DNA of 64,000 nucleotides from NCBI GenBank assembly GCA_963695645.1, contig CAVOHC010000007.1:1-64000 (forward strand). The letters run 5' to 3'. Made by a program: the position numbers and the translations under genes. Origin of the DNA: DATBGO01 sp963695645 (GTDB taxonomy: Bacteria; Actinomycetota; Actinomycetes; Streptosporangiales; Streptosporangiaceae). Positions 9,605 to 17,823 of the stretch are shown here, one piece after another. A model generated the notes under the pieces. That model saw only the letters and a program-made list of their open reading frames with translations, did no database searches and had not been told where the DNA came from. Positions within the stretch are counted from its first letter, which is position 1. The number at the start of each line of letters is the position of its first letter.

Positions 9605-9694
9605 GCCGCCTGGATGCGAACTACCGGCGCGAGCGGCGACGGGTCTGACCTCGGCAGCTCAGTTCCCCAGTGTCGACGACGGATAGCTGGGCTG

Positions 9695-10171
9695 CTAGCC
9701 ACCAGCGATCGCTCGTCGCCGTATCACCCGCGCGGCAGTCCCGTAGATCAGTGATCCGATGGCGGCGCCGAGCACCAGGTTGACCACCGCGGTGGCCACC
9801 TTCTGGGACAGCGGGGCCGTGGTGCTGAACGGGTATACAACCGCGATCACTGTCGCCAGTCCGACGATCCAGGTGAAGAACATCTGCGGCCGCGGCGTGG
9901 CGATCAGGAGCAGGTGCATGATCGCCGTCGCGACCAGCGCGGCGGCGGCCGCGATCGCATACCCCGCAGTGGACGCATCGCCCCACGCGCCGTCCTGGCG
10001 TGGCGCCAGGATGGGGATGTTGAACAGCCACCGGCATACCAGGATGCCGGCCAGCGCTATCAGCGCCGCGACGACCGCCGTCGCCGCGCCGCCAGACCAC
10101 AGCTGCCTCGCATCTACCCTGCGGTCCGAGGAGCTTCTGCGCTCCGAGGGTGGTTCCTCTTGCCTGGACAT
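9695..10171 (-). CDS. DUF6069-like four-helix membrane protein
   Basis: The protein (158 residues) has a charged N-terminus (MSRQEEPPSERRSSSDRR) and then four hydrophobic segments at roughly residues 28-50, 67-92, 98-115 and 120-148. The pattern, including CRWLFNIPIL after helix 1, matches small actinobacterial membrane proteins of the DUF6069 group. The ATG lies three bases after the stop of the upstream hdeD gene, so the two are almost certainly co-transcribed from the hdeD promoter at about 10.83 kb. The function is unknown; the pairing with HdeD suggests a role in membrane or envelope stress. Confidence 0.65.
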   Translation of the reverse strand: MSRQEEPPSERRSSSDRRVDARQLWSGGAATAVVAALIALAGILVCRWLFNIPILAPRQDGAWGDASTAGYAIAAAAALVATAIMHLLLIATPRPQMFFTWIVGLATVIAVVYPFSTTAPLSQKVATAVVNLVLGAAIGSLIYGTAARVIRRRAIAGG

Positions 10172-10174
10172 GAC

Positions 10175-10744
10175 TCAGGCCGCCTTCTTTTCCGGCTTTC
10201 CCGGCCTGACGGAGTGCAGGGTCTTCCCGGTGCGGCGCAGCTCGATGCCCTGCACCAGCATCCAGATCCCGAAGATCAGGTTGAACAGGCCGAACAGCAG
10301 CGCGAGGGTGATCGCGCCGATGCCGGGCCGGGCGCATAGCACCACGCCGAACGCGATGGTGACCAGCCCGCCCAGGATGAGCATCGCCCGGGTCCCGGCC
10401 GGCTCGCCGGACTGCAAGGCGGCGAAGAACTCCACCAGGCCGGCGATGACCGCCCATGCGCCCACGATCAGCACCAGCACCAGCGCGGTGGGCCCCGGCC
10501 AGGCCAGCGCGACCACCCCGGCGGCCAGGTCGGCCAGGCCGAGCAGCAGGTGCCCGAGGACTGGCCCGGTGTTGCGGCTGCTGAACGCCCGCGCGGCGTG
10601 TATGCCGGCGGCGATGAACGCGTACACGGCGAACACGATGACCAGCGCCAGCACCGTGACCCCAGGCCAGGCCAGCGCGATGATCCCGACCACCGCGGCC
10701 AGGATGCCGCGCGCGATCAGGGACGTGCTGAGTGACTTGAACAT
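10175..10744 (-). CDS. HdeD family membrane protein (DUF308), copy 1
   Basis: The 189-residue protein is made of hydrophobic helices with repeated AWPGxTxLxLVxxFAxYAxxAG blocks at about residues 20-50 and 80-110, typical of the DUF308 repeats of HdeD. HdeD of enterobacteria protects membranes at acid pH; actinobacterial members are mostly annotated only as acid-resistance-like. Six membrane segments are visible and the tail is basic (RPGKPEKKAA). A second close paralogue lies at 17122-17682. Both are preceded by an ~85-nt leader and the same promoter/operator element, so they should be co-regulated. The gene heads a two-gene operon with the DUF6069-like gene. Confidence 0.8.
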   Translation of the reverse strand: MFKSLSTSLIARGILAAVVGIIALAWPGVTVLALVIVFAVYAFIAAGIHAARAFSSRNTGPVLGHLLLGLADLAAGVVALAWPGPTALVLVLIVGAWAVIAGLVEFFAALQSGEPAGTRAMLILGGLVTIAFGVVLCARPGIGAITLALLFGLFNLIFGIWMLVQGIELRRTGKTLHSVRPGKPEKKAA

Positions 10745-10809
10745 GACTGTTGCTTTCGCTTGCGTCGCTGCCCGGGCGCCCGGGGTGCCTCACCCCGCCG
10801 GGCCAGCTC

Positions 10810-10838
10810 TTGACACGACGACCATCATAACTGATGAT
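10810..10838. promoter_or_regulatory. Promoter/operator element, copy A (hdeD copy 1)
   Basis: On the plus strand TTGACA (10810-10815) is followed after 17 bp by GATGAT. Inside lies ATCATAACTGAT (10824-10835), an ATCA-N4-TGAT inverted repeat. On the minus strand the same bases give TATGAT, a good -10 for hdeD, about 85 bp from its start. The nearly identical arrangement occurs at 17745 and 23060. The operator overlaps both promoters, so a repressor could shut both. No intact plus-strand gene is left here: 10890-11040 carries only a scrap whose minus strand (about 11010-10965) still reads as the C-terminus of a BON-domain protein (VRDEFQVTG). Confidence 0.6.
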
Positions 10839-11056
10839 TAATTACAAGAATGATTGAGAAATTCAGCAATCTGGTGTGAGGGACCGATCATGACGACACA
10901 TCCCGTCGGCACGCGCCGGCAGGCGTCCTTGCCCGGAGGTGTCACCGCCTATGCCGGTCAGCCGGTGACCTGGAATTCGTCGCGCACGTCGATGACCCGC
11001 CGATCACAGAAGGATCCGGGAGTAAAGTTCACCAAGAGCGGCTCAAGATGCAGTTT

Positions 11057-11423
11057 CCCGCAGGTCCCGGCGGGACCTGGCATGGTGGCCCGGTGAGCTG
11101 TGAGCAGCCGCCGCGAGGCCGGCTAGCGCGCCTGTTCGAGGCCGCCGACCGGCGCCACGTCCCGCTGCCGACCATCCTGGTCACGGTCGGGGTGGTCGTC
11201 GCTACCTACCTGGCCGGCAAGGTGATGTACCTGCTGCGGGACATCGTGCTGCTGATGCTCGTGGCGGGGTTCGTCGCGATGCTGCTCAACCCGGTCGTGG
11301 CTAAAGCGCAGCGGCGGGTCCCGCGCCGGGGCCTCGCGGTGATGATCGTCACGCTCTGGGCCGCGCTGGTCTTCATCGGCCTGGCCGCGGCGTTCGGCGT
11401 GCCGCTGGTGAACGGGATCACCC
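11057..11423 (+). repeat. Duplicated 367-bp block, copy 1 (5' end of perM-like gene)
   Basis: Bases 11057-11423 recur at 29261-29626 with what appears to be a single 1-bp deletion. The block starts at a 19-bp palindrome (CAGGTCCCGGCGGGACCTG) and ends abruptly inside the coding sequence of the exporter gene. Confidence 0.85.
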
Positions 11424-12270
11424 GCCTGGCGGACCGGCTGCCCGGCTATATCGCCAGCGCGCAGCACGGCAGGGGCTGGATCGGCCACCTTGTGGCCAAG
11501 TACCACGTCCAGAGCTGGGTGCAGCGGAACACGCCCAAGCTGGTCGGCTACGCCCAGTCGCTCAGCAAGCGGCCCTAACCCTCGGCAAGGGCGCGCTCTC
11601 CCTGATCATCGAGCTGTTCACGATCTTCGTCCTGGTCCTGCTCCTGCTGCTCGAGGGCCCGAAGATGTGGCGCTGGACGCTCGGCCAGATGGCCCCGGGC
11701 CGCAAGGCCACGGTTACCCGGATAGCGGCCGACGTCAGCCAGAAGGTCACCGGGTACATGTTCGGCGACCTGCTGACCTCGCTCATCGCCGGGATCGTGG
11801 TGTTCGTGACGCTGCTGATCCTCGGCGTGCCGTTCCCGTTGCTGTGGGGGCTGTGGGTGGCCCTGGTGGACTTCCTGCCGATGATCGGCGGGGCCCTGGC
11901 CGGCATCCCCACCGTCCTGTTCGCTTTCATCGCCGGGGGCCTCACCGCGGGCATCGCCACCGCGGTCGTCTTCGCCGTCTACACCCAGATCGAGAACCAC
12001 GTCCTGAACCCGGTGGTCATGAGCAAGACGGTGCGGATCAACCCGCTGCTCGTATTCATCGCGGTGCTGGTCGGCGCCTCGATCGGCAGCCTGATCGGCG
12101 GCATATTCGGCGGTTTCGTCGCGGCGCTGCTGGCCATCCCGACAGCCGGGGCACTGCAGGTGCTGGTCAACGAGGTCTGGCAGGCCACCGCCCCGGACCA
12201 GCCCAAGGAATCCCCGACGCCAGAGGCTGAGCAAGCGGACGTATTCCGGCGGAAAGGCGGGATCCGGTGA
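11093..12270 (+). pseudogene. PerM/AI-2E-family transporter, one frameshift
   Basis: Two open frames together encode one AI-2E-transporter (PerM, UPF0118) protein. The first (to 11578) has TM1-TM3, including VVVATYLAGKVMYLLRDIVL and AVMIVTLWAALVFIGL. The second (from ~11575 to 12270) has the long periplasmic-loop end, GYMFGDLLTSLIAG, the family signature LWALVDFLPMIGG-like segment (LWVALVDFLPMIGG) and IENHVLNPVVMSKTV. AGCAAGCGGCCCTAA near 11570 would read through if one C were added, so a single-base deletion or sequencing error is likely. GTG at 11093 is my choice because it is the only start retained in the 29-kb copy; ATG 11048 is possible. The gene ends in a GTGA overlap with the next one. 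Confidence 0.75.
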
Positions 12271-12761
12271 CAACCAACTATGTACGCGTTACCGGGCTGG
12301 CTGGCCTGTTCGCCGCGGCCAGGGAGCTGTCGGTCAGGACGATGATTTTCGACGTGGAACCGCTGGTCGCGCCCTGGCACGGCAGCCAGGAATCACTTGA
12401 CCAGGGCGTAGCGCGCATCCTCGGCGACGCCAGTACGGTCCCGTCGGTGCGCGTGGTCGTCTTCGCGACCAACTCGGCTCGCCGCCCGTCCGCCGTCCCG
12501 GCCTGCGACGGCCTTCAGGTCAGGTACCTGGCATCCGCCGGGAAGCCGCTGCGGACCGCGCCGTACCACGACCTTCCCCGGCCGGGCGCCGTGGCAGGTG
12601 ATCAGCTCCCCACCGACGGGATACTCGCCTATCGGCTAGGGTTTACGTTCCTGTACTACGCGCCGAAGCTGACCGGCGTTCCGTTCGGGCCCGGGCTCAT
12701 GCATCGCTGGGGCGAGCTGGTGCGCCCGGTGCTGTTCCGGGGGTCGGCCACCGACCGGTGA
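12267..12761 (+). CDS. HAD-superfamily (YqeG-like) protein with altered active site
   Basis: The 164-residue protein shows the order of HAD motifs. Motif I is MIFDVEPLVAPWHG (residues ~26-39), with Glu replacing the usual second Asp of DxDxT. Motif II is VVVFATNS. A Lys (SAGKPLR) follows for motif III, and GDQLPTDGILAYRLGFTFLYY is the motif IV block. This spacing matches the YqeG/Gep4 type of small HAD IIIA phosphatases. The GTG start at 12267 overlaps the TGA of the perM-like gene, so translation is coupled. The loss of the general-acid Asp suggests altered or lost phosphatase activity. A regulatory or structural role next to the exporter is conceivable but not shown. Confidence 0.6.
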   Translation: MTTNYVRVTGLAGLFAAARELSVRTMIFDVEPLVAPWHGSQESLDQGVARILGDASTVPSVRVVVFATNSARRPSAVPACDGLQVRYLASAGKPLRTAPYHDLPRPGAVAGDQLPTDGILAYRLGFTFLYYAPKLTGVPFGPGLMHRWGELVRPVLFRGSATDR

Positions 12762-12973
12762 CTACAGTCACGGCGTGGCGGTATCGCGCGGCGTCGGACC
12801 TGCGCGCCAGCTGGACAGGGCGTCATTGCGGCCCGGGCGGACAAGCCTTGCCGTCCGGGCTGGTTCGCGCTATTCCGGCTGGCCGGTAGGCGGAGTTGGG
12901 AGGCTGCCGGGGCGACGCGAACGCTCACGTAGGCGATCGTCGGTAGTACCGAGAACGAAACTGCCGAATTCAC

Positions 12974-13242
12974 ATGAACGCCATAGGCCGTCCATCCGGT
13001 CCGGGACCGCTCGCGCTGGAGTGCGTGCTGGCGGCGGCCCGTAACGAGCTGAGCGGGATGCTGGTGCTGCGGGGGAAGCGGGCATCGGCAAGACGGCGCT
13101 GCTTGACTGGGGGTCGGGCAGGCCGGCGACATGGTCGGCTTTGCCAAACGGGCCCGGGCCGAGCTGCTCGCTACCGGCGCGCGTGCCCGTAGGCGCGGCG
13201 TGGAGACCGAGCACTGCTCATCCCTACAAGCGGGTTGCCTGA
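12974..13242 (+). pseudogene. LuxR-family (large ATP-binding) regulator remnant, middle deleted
   Basis: Two short pieces of a LAL-type LuxR regulator are joined. The first reads LECVLAAARNELSGMLVLRG and continues in another frame as GIGKTALLDW, the Walker A region normally near residue 30. The second, from ~13140, reads RARAELLATGARARRRGVETE, the linker just before the C-terminal HTH. About 700-800 residues between them and the HTH itself are missing. The retained ends with a lost middle resemble several other remnants in the window. Confidence 0.55.
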
Positions 13243-13450
13243 GTCGCCGGACCCCGGGCCGTTGAAGGCCAGGAGTGGGCCTGCCGCGAGCGCAGCCCCA
13301 GCACCGCGATGAGGATGTGCGTCAGCCAGTTGCCACTTCCCCGTCGCCCGGGGGATGGCCCGTATCTGCTGTCATCTAGCATCTGGCTAGTCAACCCACC
13401 GGCCCTTCCGGCGGGGAAGCCGACGCAGGCTCTCGCGACACAGGCCCGGG

Positions 13451-14545
13451 CTATGCGGTGGAGCCGGCCTCGCCCGCCGCGGCGCGCCGGGGGGCCGGCC
13501 GCCCGTAGCGGTGGCGGAACAGCAGGTAGGCCGGCGGCCCGGCGATGAGGGGGAGCCAGTAGGAGGCGATCCGGTAGGCCAGGATGGCCAGGACGGCGTA
13601 GCCGGCGCGGACGCCGGCCAGGATCAGCAGGCCGCTGAGGCTGGCCTCCACGATGCCCAGCCCGCCCGGGGTGAGCGGGAACAGCGCGACGATGCCGGCG
13701 GCGGAGTAGGCCAGCAGCACCAGAGAGGGCTGGGGGCTGGCTCCGGTGGCGCGCAGGGCGGCCAGCAGGCAGCCGTAGTCGAAGCCGAGGCGGCCGGCGG
13801 TCAGCACGGCAGCCTGCCGCCAGTTCTTGCCCAGCACCGTCCTGATCGTGTCGCGTTCGGCCAGCAGCCGCTGATCCAGGCCGGTCACCGGCGGCCGGTG
13901 CCGGCGGGTGATCCGGTTCCACAGGCTCTGCGCCACGCGCCCGAGTGTCGCCAGCGGCCAGTCAGCGCGCAGCACGATCACGCCGAAGATGGCATACAGG
14001 ACGAACGCGGCGATCCCGAGCAGGGCGGTATGGACGAGCCCCCGGCTGACCGGCACCCCGGCCAGTATGGCGGGCAGCGCAAAGATGGGCAGCGCCAGCA
14101 GGCCGCCGACCTCGAGCAGCGAGAACGCGGTAAGGCCGCCGACGGCGGTGTCGGTGTCGAACCCCGCGGTGGTGAGCATCCTGAACTGAACGGCGGCGCC
14201 CGCTGCGCTGCCGCCGGGCAGGCTGTTGGTGACCGCGTTGCCGGTGAGCCCGGCGGTGACGACACTGAACCATTCCTTGGTGCGCAGCGCCAGCCGCTGC
14301 AAGGCGAAGTTGCAGGTGAACGAGACCAGCTCGGCAGCCAGGCAGACCGTGAACCAGACCGGGCTCAGTGTCGACAGCCGCGGCCAGGCGCCCAGCACCG
14401 CGATGAGCTTGGGCAGCACCAGGTAGATGGCCGCGCCGGCCACCGCGACGGCCAGGGCCCGCTTGGCGACGGTCTTCCAGGTCAGCGGGCGCGCCTGCGC
14501 GGCGTCGATCGCGGCGGCCTTCGCCGCGACCGGAGCGGACTGCAT
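13451..14545 (-). CDS. YbhN-type flippase-like membrane protein (LPG synthase TM region)
   Basis: The protein (364 residues) has about eight hydrophobic helices. It carries the signatures of the lysylphosphatidylglycerol-synthetase TM/UPF0104 family: NAVTNSLPGGSAAGAAVQF around residues 102-121 and LFPLTPGGLGIVEASL around 290-305. Without a C-terminal synthetase domain it belongs to the stand-alone flippase-like branch (YbhN, AglD-like), thought to move lipids or lipid-linked intermediates across the plasma membrane. GGAGGG lies about 11 bases before the ATG. It is followed in the same direction, with a 200-bp gap and its own start, by a lipid-kinase gene upstream at 15736, so a lipid-related locus is plausible. 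Confidence 0.8.
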   Translation of the reverse strand: MQSAPVAAKAAAIDAAQARPLTWKTVAKRALAVAVAGAAIYLVLPKLIAVLGAWPRLSTLSPVWFTVCLAAELVSFTCNFALQRLALRTKEWFSVVTAGLTGNAVTNSLPGGSAAGAAVQFRMLTTAGFDTDTAVGGLTAFSLLEVGGLLALPIFALPAILAGVPVSRGLVHTALLGIAAFVLYAIFGVIVLRADWPLATLGRVAQSLWNRITRRHRPPVTGLDQRLLAERDTIRTVLGKNWRQAAVLTAGRLGFDYGCLLAALRATGASPQPSLVLLAYSAAGIVALFPLTPGGLGIVEASLSGLLILAGVRAGYAVLAILAYRIASYWLPLIAGPPAYLLFRHRYGRPAPRRAAAGEAGSTA

Positions 14546-14782
14546 GCTGAATCACTCCCTCCGGCACGGCACTGGTCGCGGTGCTGCAGGATTACAGCGG
14601 CAAGCCTTTGAGCTAGCAACCGATCCGATCCGGCGCTATACGGGGATGGCGCTGAACGCCGGAGAGGTCAATTATGACGAGCGCGGAACAACCAGCAAAA
14701 ACCATGATTCTCTTGCCGGCACCTTTGATCGGTGCTTAACCTGCAGTGCGAAGCGCTGGCTGGTCACTGCCCGGCCGCGCCA

Positions 14783-15736
14783 TCACGCGGGTGGGTAGCC
14801 CGGGAGGTGGAGGAGCGCTGATGGCGAGGCGCCCGGGTGGCGCGGGGAGATCCGGACCCGCAGCGCCGCCGGCCGGATAGCGAACCGCAGCGGCGGGCTG
14901 AGGTCCACCGCCTCGCCGTCAACCCCGGCGTGCACGGGTGCCGGGGCATTCACCTCCAGGCGCGGTGCGCTCCAGGCTCGCCCTGGAGAGTGCGGGCTGT
15001 CGCCCGGTGCGTCGAGGACGACGATGCCGAGCTGGCCGCTGTCCATCGCCGGGCGGGTGCCTCCGATCAGCGGGCGATCGAGCGCGTAGGGGTTGTTCGA
15101 CACGAGCACGACGGCGAGATGATGGTGCTCGCGCCCCTGGTCGTCGGCCAGGCACAGCGCCGGCGCCTCCGCGCTCGGTCCCATCACCTCAGCCGCGATC
15201 TCCAGGAGCGTCTGCGCCTTGGCGTCGCGATAGGCCGGGCTGCGGACCGCCTGGCCGTAGATGCCAAGCGAGACGTTGTTGAGAAACAAGCGGCCGTTGA
15301 CCTCTGCCGTGTCGATCTGGCGCTCGACCCCGCCGGTGAACGCGTCTAGAGCGCCGGCCAGGTCGTGCCGGTCCACGCCCACGTCGAGCGCGAAGTGGTT
15401 GCGCGTCCCGGCCGGGACGCACACAAACGGGATCCCGTGCGCGGCCGCCGCCGCGGCTACGACCGCCAGCGACCCGTCGCCGCCGGCCATCCCGAGCGTG
15501 TCCGCGCCGGCCGTCACGGCCTCGCGGGCCAGCACGGCCAGGTCCTGGCCCGGGGCGAGGACGACGGCCTCGATCCCCTTTGCGCGCGCCCTCTCGGCCA
15601 CCCCGGCGCGTGCGGCCTTGCCGTCACCCGACCTCGGGTTGACGAACAGCACCGGCCGGCGCGGCGGATCGGCGGGCCGCCAGCCATAACGTGATAGCTG
15701 TGGCCTGGACGGGTTCATCGCGGGCGTGGGGAGCAT
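14783..15736 (-). CDS. Diacylglycerol kinase-like lipid kinase
   Basis: The 317-residue protein has the DAGK catalytic fold: VLFVNPRSGDGKA (residues ~29-41), the nucleotide loop GGDGS (85-89), VPAGTRNHFALDVG (the phosphate-binding GTxNxxA block), and the C-terminal HAGVDGEAV segment that closes the active site. Such enzymes phosphorylate diacylglycerol, sphingosine or related lipids at the membrane surface. No membrane helix is predicted. The start at 15736 lacks a strong ribosome binding site; ATG at 15718 (MNPSRPQ) is an alternative. The flippase-like gene at 13451-14545 lies downstream on the same strand. Confidence 0.82.
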   Translation of the reverse strand: MLPTPAMNPSRPQLSRYGWRPADPPRRPVLFVNPRSGDGKAARAGVAERARAKGIEAVVLAPGQDLAVLAREAVTAGADTLGMAGGDGSLAVVAAAAAAHGIPFVCVPAGTRNHFALDVGVDRHDLAGALDAFTGGVERQIDTAEVNGRLFLNNVSLGIYGQAVRSPAYRDAKAQTLLEIAAEVMGPSAEAPALCLADDQGREHHHLAVVLVSNNPYALDRPLIGGTRPAMDSGQLGIVVLDAPGDSPHSPGRAWSAPRLEVNAPAPVHAGVDGEAVDLSPPLRFAIRPAALRVRISPRHPGASPSALLHLPGYPPA

Positions 15737-15865
15737 GGACGAATCACGACGCTAGTTCGGGTGCAGGCCAAGATATGTCTCCGCGCCTGGTATCCCTCGG
15801 GCCTGCGCTCCCCGCGGCGACCCGGGGTTGCTGACCGGACGCGGCCGACAGCATCGTGGCGGCTG

Positions 15866-16522
15866 TTACCACGTGCCTGTGTCCGGGAGGGGGAGGGCGG
15901 CGAGGCGGGCGGCTTCGGGTGCGGGGACGCCGAGCATGCGCAGATCGGCCTCGGCGAGCTGGTCGACGGTGGTCTCCGTGACGCGTTCCGGGTGCCGCTG
16001 GCGCATCTTGAAAAGCCCGAGCATGCCGCCGGCCGCGGCGCTGAGCGCGATCTCGGCATCGGAAACAGTGAAGCAGCCCGCGGCCTTCCCAGCGTCGATA
16101 TCGCGCAGGGCACGCGGCGCCAGGCCGATGGGGATGTCCAGGACATCCAGGCCGGCGCCAGCGAGGAACCCGGCGATCTCCGGGTGGGTCCAGCCCAGCC
16201 GCCCGGTGATCCGCGTGCCCACGGCGAACAGCTCCGCCGGGTCGGTGATGCCGGCGCTGGCGCGGTCGATCAGCTGCCCCCAGCGTTCCAGCACCTCTTC
16301 GGAGGCGGTCTGGAACAGCTGCTCCTTGCTGTCGAAGTGGTTGTAGAACGACCCGAAGCCGATGTCGGCCTCCTCGGTGATCTCCTGGATGCTCGCCCGG
16401 TCCCCGCGGCCCTCGGCGATCAGCCGCACCGCGGCGTCGATGAGGGCCTGCCGGGTCCGCGCCTTACGCCGGTCCAGCCGCGACACCCTCGGCGCGCCGA
16501 CTGCCGATGCCGCCTCTGCCAT
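15866..16522 (-). CDS. TetR-family transcriptional regulator
   Basis: The protein is about 218 residues. Residues ~15-65 form the TetR DNA-binding domain: RKARTRQALIDAAVRLI, then the helix-turn-helix SIQEITEEADIGFGSFYNHFDSKEQLF. The rest is the variable ligand-binding and dimer domain. I place the start at ATG 16522 rather than GTG 16525, because AGGAG is then five bases away. About 115 bp upstream lies ATCAATGCTGAT (16636-16647), the same ATCA-N4-TGAT element found in front of both hdeD genes and the aromatic operon. This makes the protein a candidate for the repressor acting at all four sites, but that is inference from proximity only. The ligand is unknown. Confidence 0.85.
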   Translation of the reverse strand: MAEAASAVGAPRVSRLDRRKARTRQALIDAAVRLIAEGRGDRASIQEITEEADIGFGSFYNHFDSKEQLFQTASEEVLERWGQLIDRASAGITDPAELFAVGTRITGRLGWTHPEIAGFLAGAGLDVLDIPIGLAPRALRDIDAGKAAGCFTVSDAEIALSAAAGGMLGLFKMRQRHPERVTETTVDQLAEADLRMLGVPAPEAARLAALPLPDTGTW

Positions 16523-16635
16523 CACTGCTCCTCCCGCCGTTCACCTAGCACACTAGCGGCCACGGTTCCCGGCCTAGCCAGTCCGCAGCCGCCGCTGCCG
16601 AGCGGTGCTCAGCATCCATCCAGATGATACCTGTA

Positions 16636-16647
16636 ATCAATGCTGAT
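16636..16647. promoter_or_regulatory. Operator-like element, copy D, upstream of a TetR gene
   Basis: ATCAATGCTGAT is followed by AACTTATGACA, aligning with copy C (ATCATGTCTGAT followed by AACCTATTACA). The two copies share CTGATAAC and the spaced A/T-rich tail. Here it lies upstream of the TetR gene that starts at 16522, in a position suited to autoregulation. Confidence 0.5.
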
Positions 16648-16811
16648 AACTTATGACAGTTTTGAACTTACCAGATACGAGGCCGATACGCATCTCCGCT
16701 TCCGGGTCCTGTGTCTCCGGCGTGGCGAGGGAAGGATCCCGCGGGCTACGCAATGGAGCGCTCTAGTCTCAGCGGCCGTGCCGAACAGCAGCGTCATCGC
16801 GGTCTGCAGCA

Positions 16812-17072
16812 TCATCGCGGCGAAGCCGCCGGCGAAGTAGAAGCCGAGGTATCCGCGGCCGGGGTGCCGAAGCTCTGCGCGTACCCCTGGTTCTCTAGCT
16901 CGATCACCCACACGTGCCGGACCGCCCTCGGGCCGCCAGGTGCCGCGGAGCCGTACCCGGCCACCGTGCCGGTCCCGGCGCTCTGGCGGCCGGCCGTGCT
17001 CGTGCACGCGGCGAGGATCAGCGGGAGTACTGCGGCGGCGAACAGCCACCGCCGGCTCTTCACCGTCAGCAC
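16812..17072 (-). pseudogene. Lipoprotein phosphoesterase/acid phosphatase-like gene, 5' fragment
   Basis: The fragment has a lipoprotein signal peptide (WLFAAAVLPLILAACTS, lipobox Cys near residue 23) and then HVWVIELENQGYAQSFG, the start of the secreted phosphoesterase (acid phosphatase/phospholipase C-like) fold. After GTPAAD the homology ends. The frame that continues (to ~16700) reads GFYFAGGFAAMMLQTAMTLL, a hydrophobic stretch that seems to come from an unrelated membrane protein. The rest of the enzyme, including the metal-binding His and Asp residues, is absent. I read it as a deletion junction. Confidence 0.6.
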
Positions 17073-17121
17073 GCCTGCCTCCCACTGAGTGACAGTGAAC
17101 CACGCTGGTGGCGGGCTCGCC

Positions 17122-17682
17122 CTAGGCCGAGGTCTTTTCCCGCGCGGCGGGGTCCAGCGTCTCGCCGGCGCGGCGCAGCTCGATGCCCTGGACGAGCATC
17201 CAGATCCCGAAGATCAGGCTGAACAGGCCGAACAGCAGCGCGAGGGTGACCGCGCCGAGGCCGGGGCGGGCGCACAGCACCACGCCGAACGCGACCGTGA
17301 TCAGCCCGCCCAGGATGAACAGCGCCCGGGTCCCGGCGGCCTCGCCGTGACCGAAGGCGGCGGCGATCTCCACCAGGCCGGCGACGATCGCCCAGACGCC
17401 CATGATCAGCACCAGGACCAGCGCGGTGGGCCCCGGCCAGGCCAGCGCGACGACCCCGGCGGTCAGGTCGACCAGCCCGAGCAGCAGGTGCCCGAACACC
17501 GGCCCGGCCTTGCGGCTGCTGAACGCCCGCGCGGCCTGCAGGCCGGCGGCCATGAACGCGTATACGGCGAACAAGATGACCAGCGCCAGGACCGTGACCG
17601 AGGGCCAGGCCAGCGCGATGATCCCGACGATCACGGCCAGGATGCCGCGCACGATCAGGGACGTGCTCAGTGACTTGAGCAT
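17122..17682 (-). CDS. HdeD family membrane protein (DUF308), copy 2
   Basis: The protein (186 residues) is a close paralogue of the one at 10175-10744. It has the same helices and AWPG repeats (IIALAWPSVTVLALVILFA, VVALAWPGPTALVLVLI) and nearly the same C-terminal block FGLFSLIFGIWMLVQGIELRR. The ATG at 17682 is preceded by AAAGGAAC; open frame further upstream runs through the promoter and is not coding. Unlike copy 1 it is not followed by a DUF6069-like gene but by the lipoprotein remnant. The leader (about 82 bp) and promoter/operator match those of copy 1, so the pair arose by duplication of gene and control region together. Confidence 0.82.
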   Translation of the reverse strand: MLKSLSTSLIVRGILAVIVGIIALAWPSVTVLALVILFAVYAFMAAGLQAARAFSSRKAGPVFGHLLLGLVDLTAGVVALAWPGPTALVLVLIMGVWAIVAGLVEIAAAFGHGEAAGTRALFILGGLITVAFGVVLCARPGLGAVTLALLFGLFSLIFGIWMLVQGIELRRAGETLDPAAREKTSA

Positions 17683-17744
17683 GACAGTTCCTTTCGCTTC
17701 GCTGCCCTGGTCACCCGGGGTACTTGACTCCGCCAGGCCAGCTC

Positions 17745-17773
17745 TTGACGAGATGGTAATCATAATTGATGGT
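17745..17773. promoter_or_regulatory. Promoter/operator element, copy B (hdeD copy 2 and ATPase remnant)
   Basis: TTGACG at 17745-17750, a 17-bp spacer and GATGGT on the plus strand. ATCATAATTGAT (17759-17770) is an ATCA-N4-TGAT palindrome. On the minus strand it reads TATGAT, the likely -10 of hdeD copy 2. The tail GATTACAAGACTGAT also recurs at the other copies. A GAAGGAGCCGATCATG start follows on the plus strand at 17824, now leading into a decayed gene. Confidence 0.6.
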
Positions 17774-17823
17774 AGATTACAAGACTGATCGTAAAATTCA
17801 GTATCGAGAGTGAAGGAGCCGAT

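Noticed and set aside
11060..11078. The palindrome CAGGTCCCGGCGGGACCTG as an attachment or transposon end.
   Set aside because: It occurs at the left edge of both copies of the duplicated block, but without a target duplication or a second matching end. A terminator or chance edge is as likely.
13511..14611. A 366-codon plus-strand frame opposite the flippase-like gene.
   Set aside because: Gln/Gly/Arg-rich shadow; the minus strand shows a clear membrane protein with family signatures.
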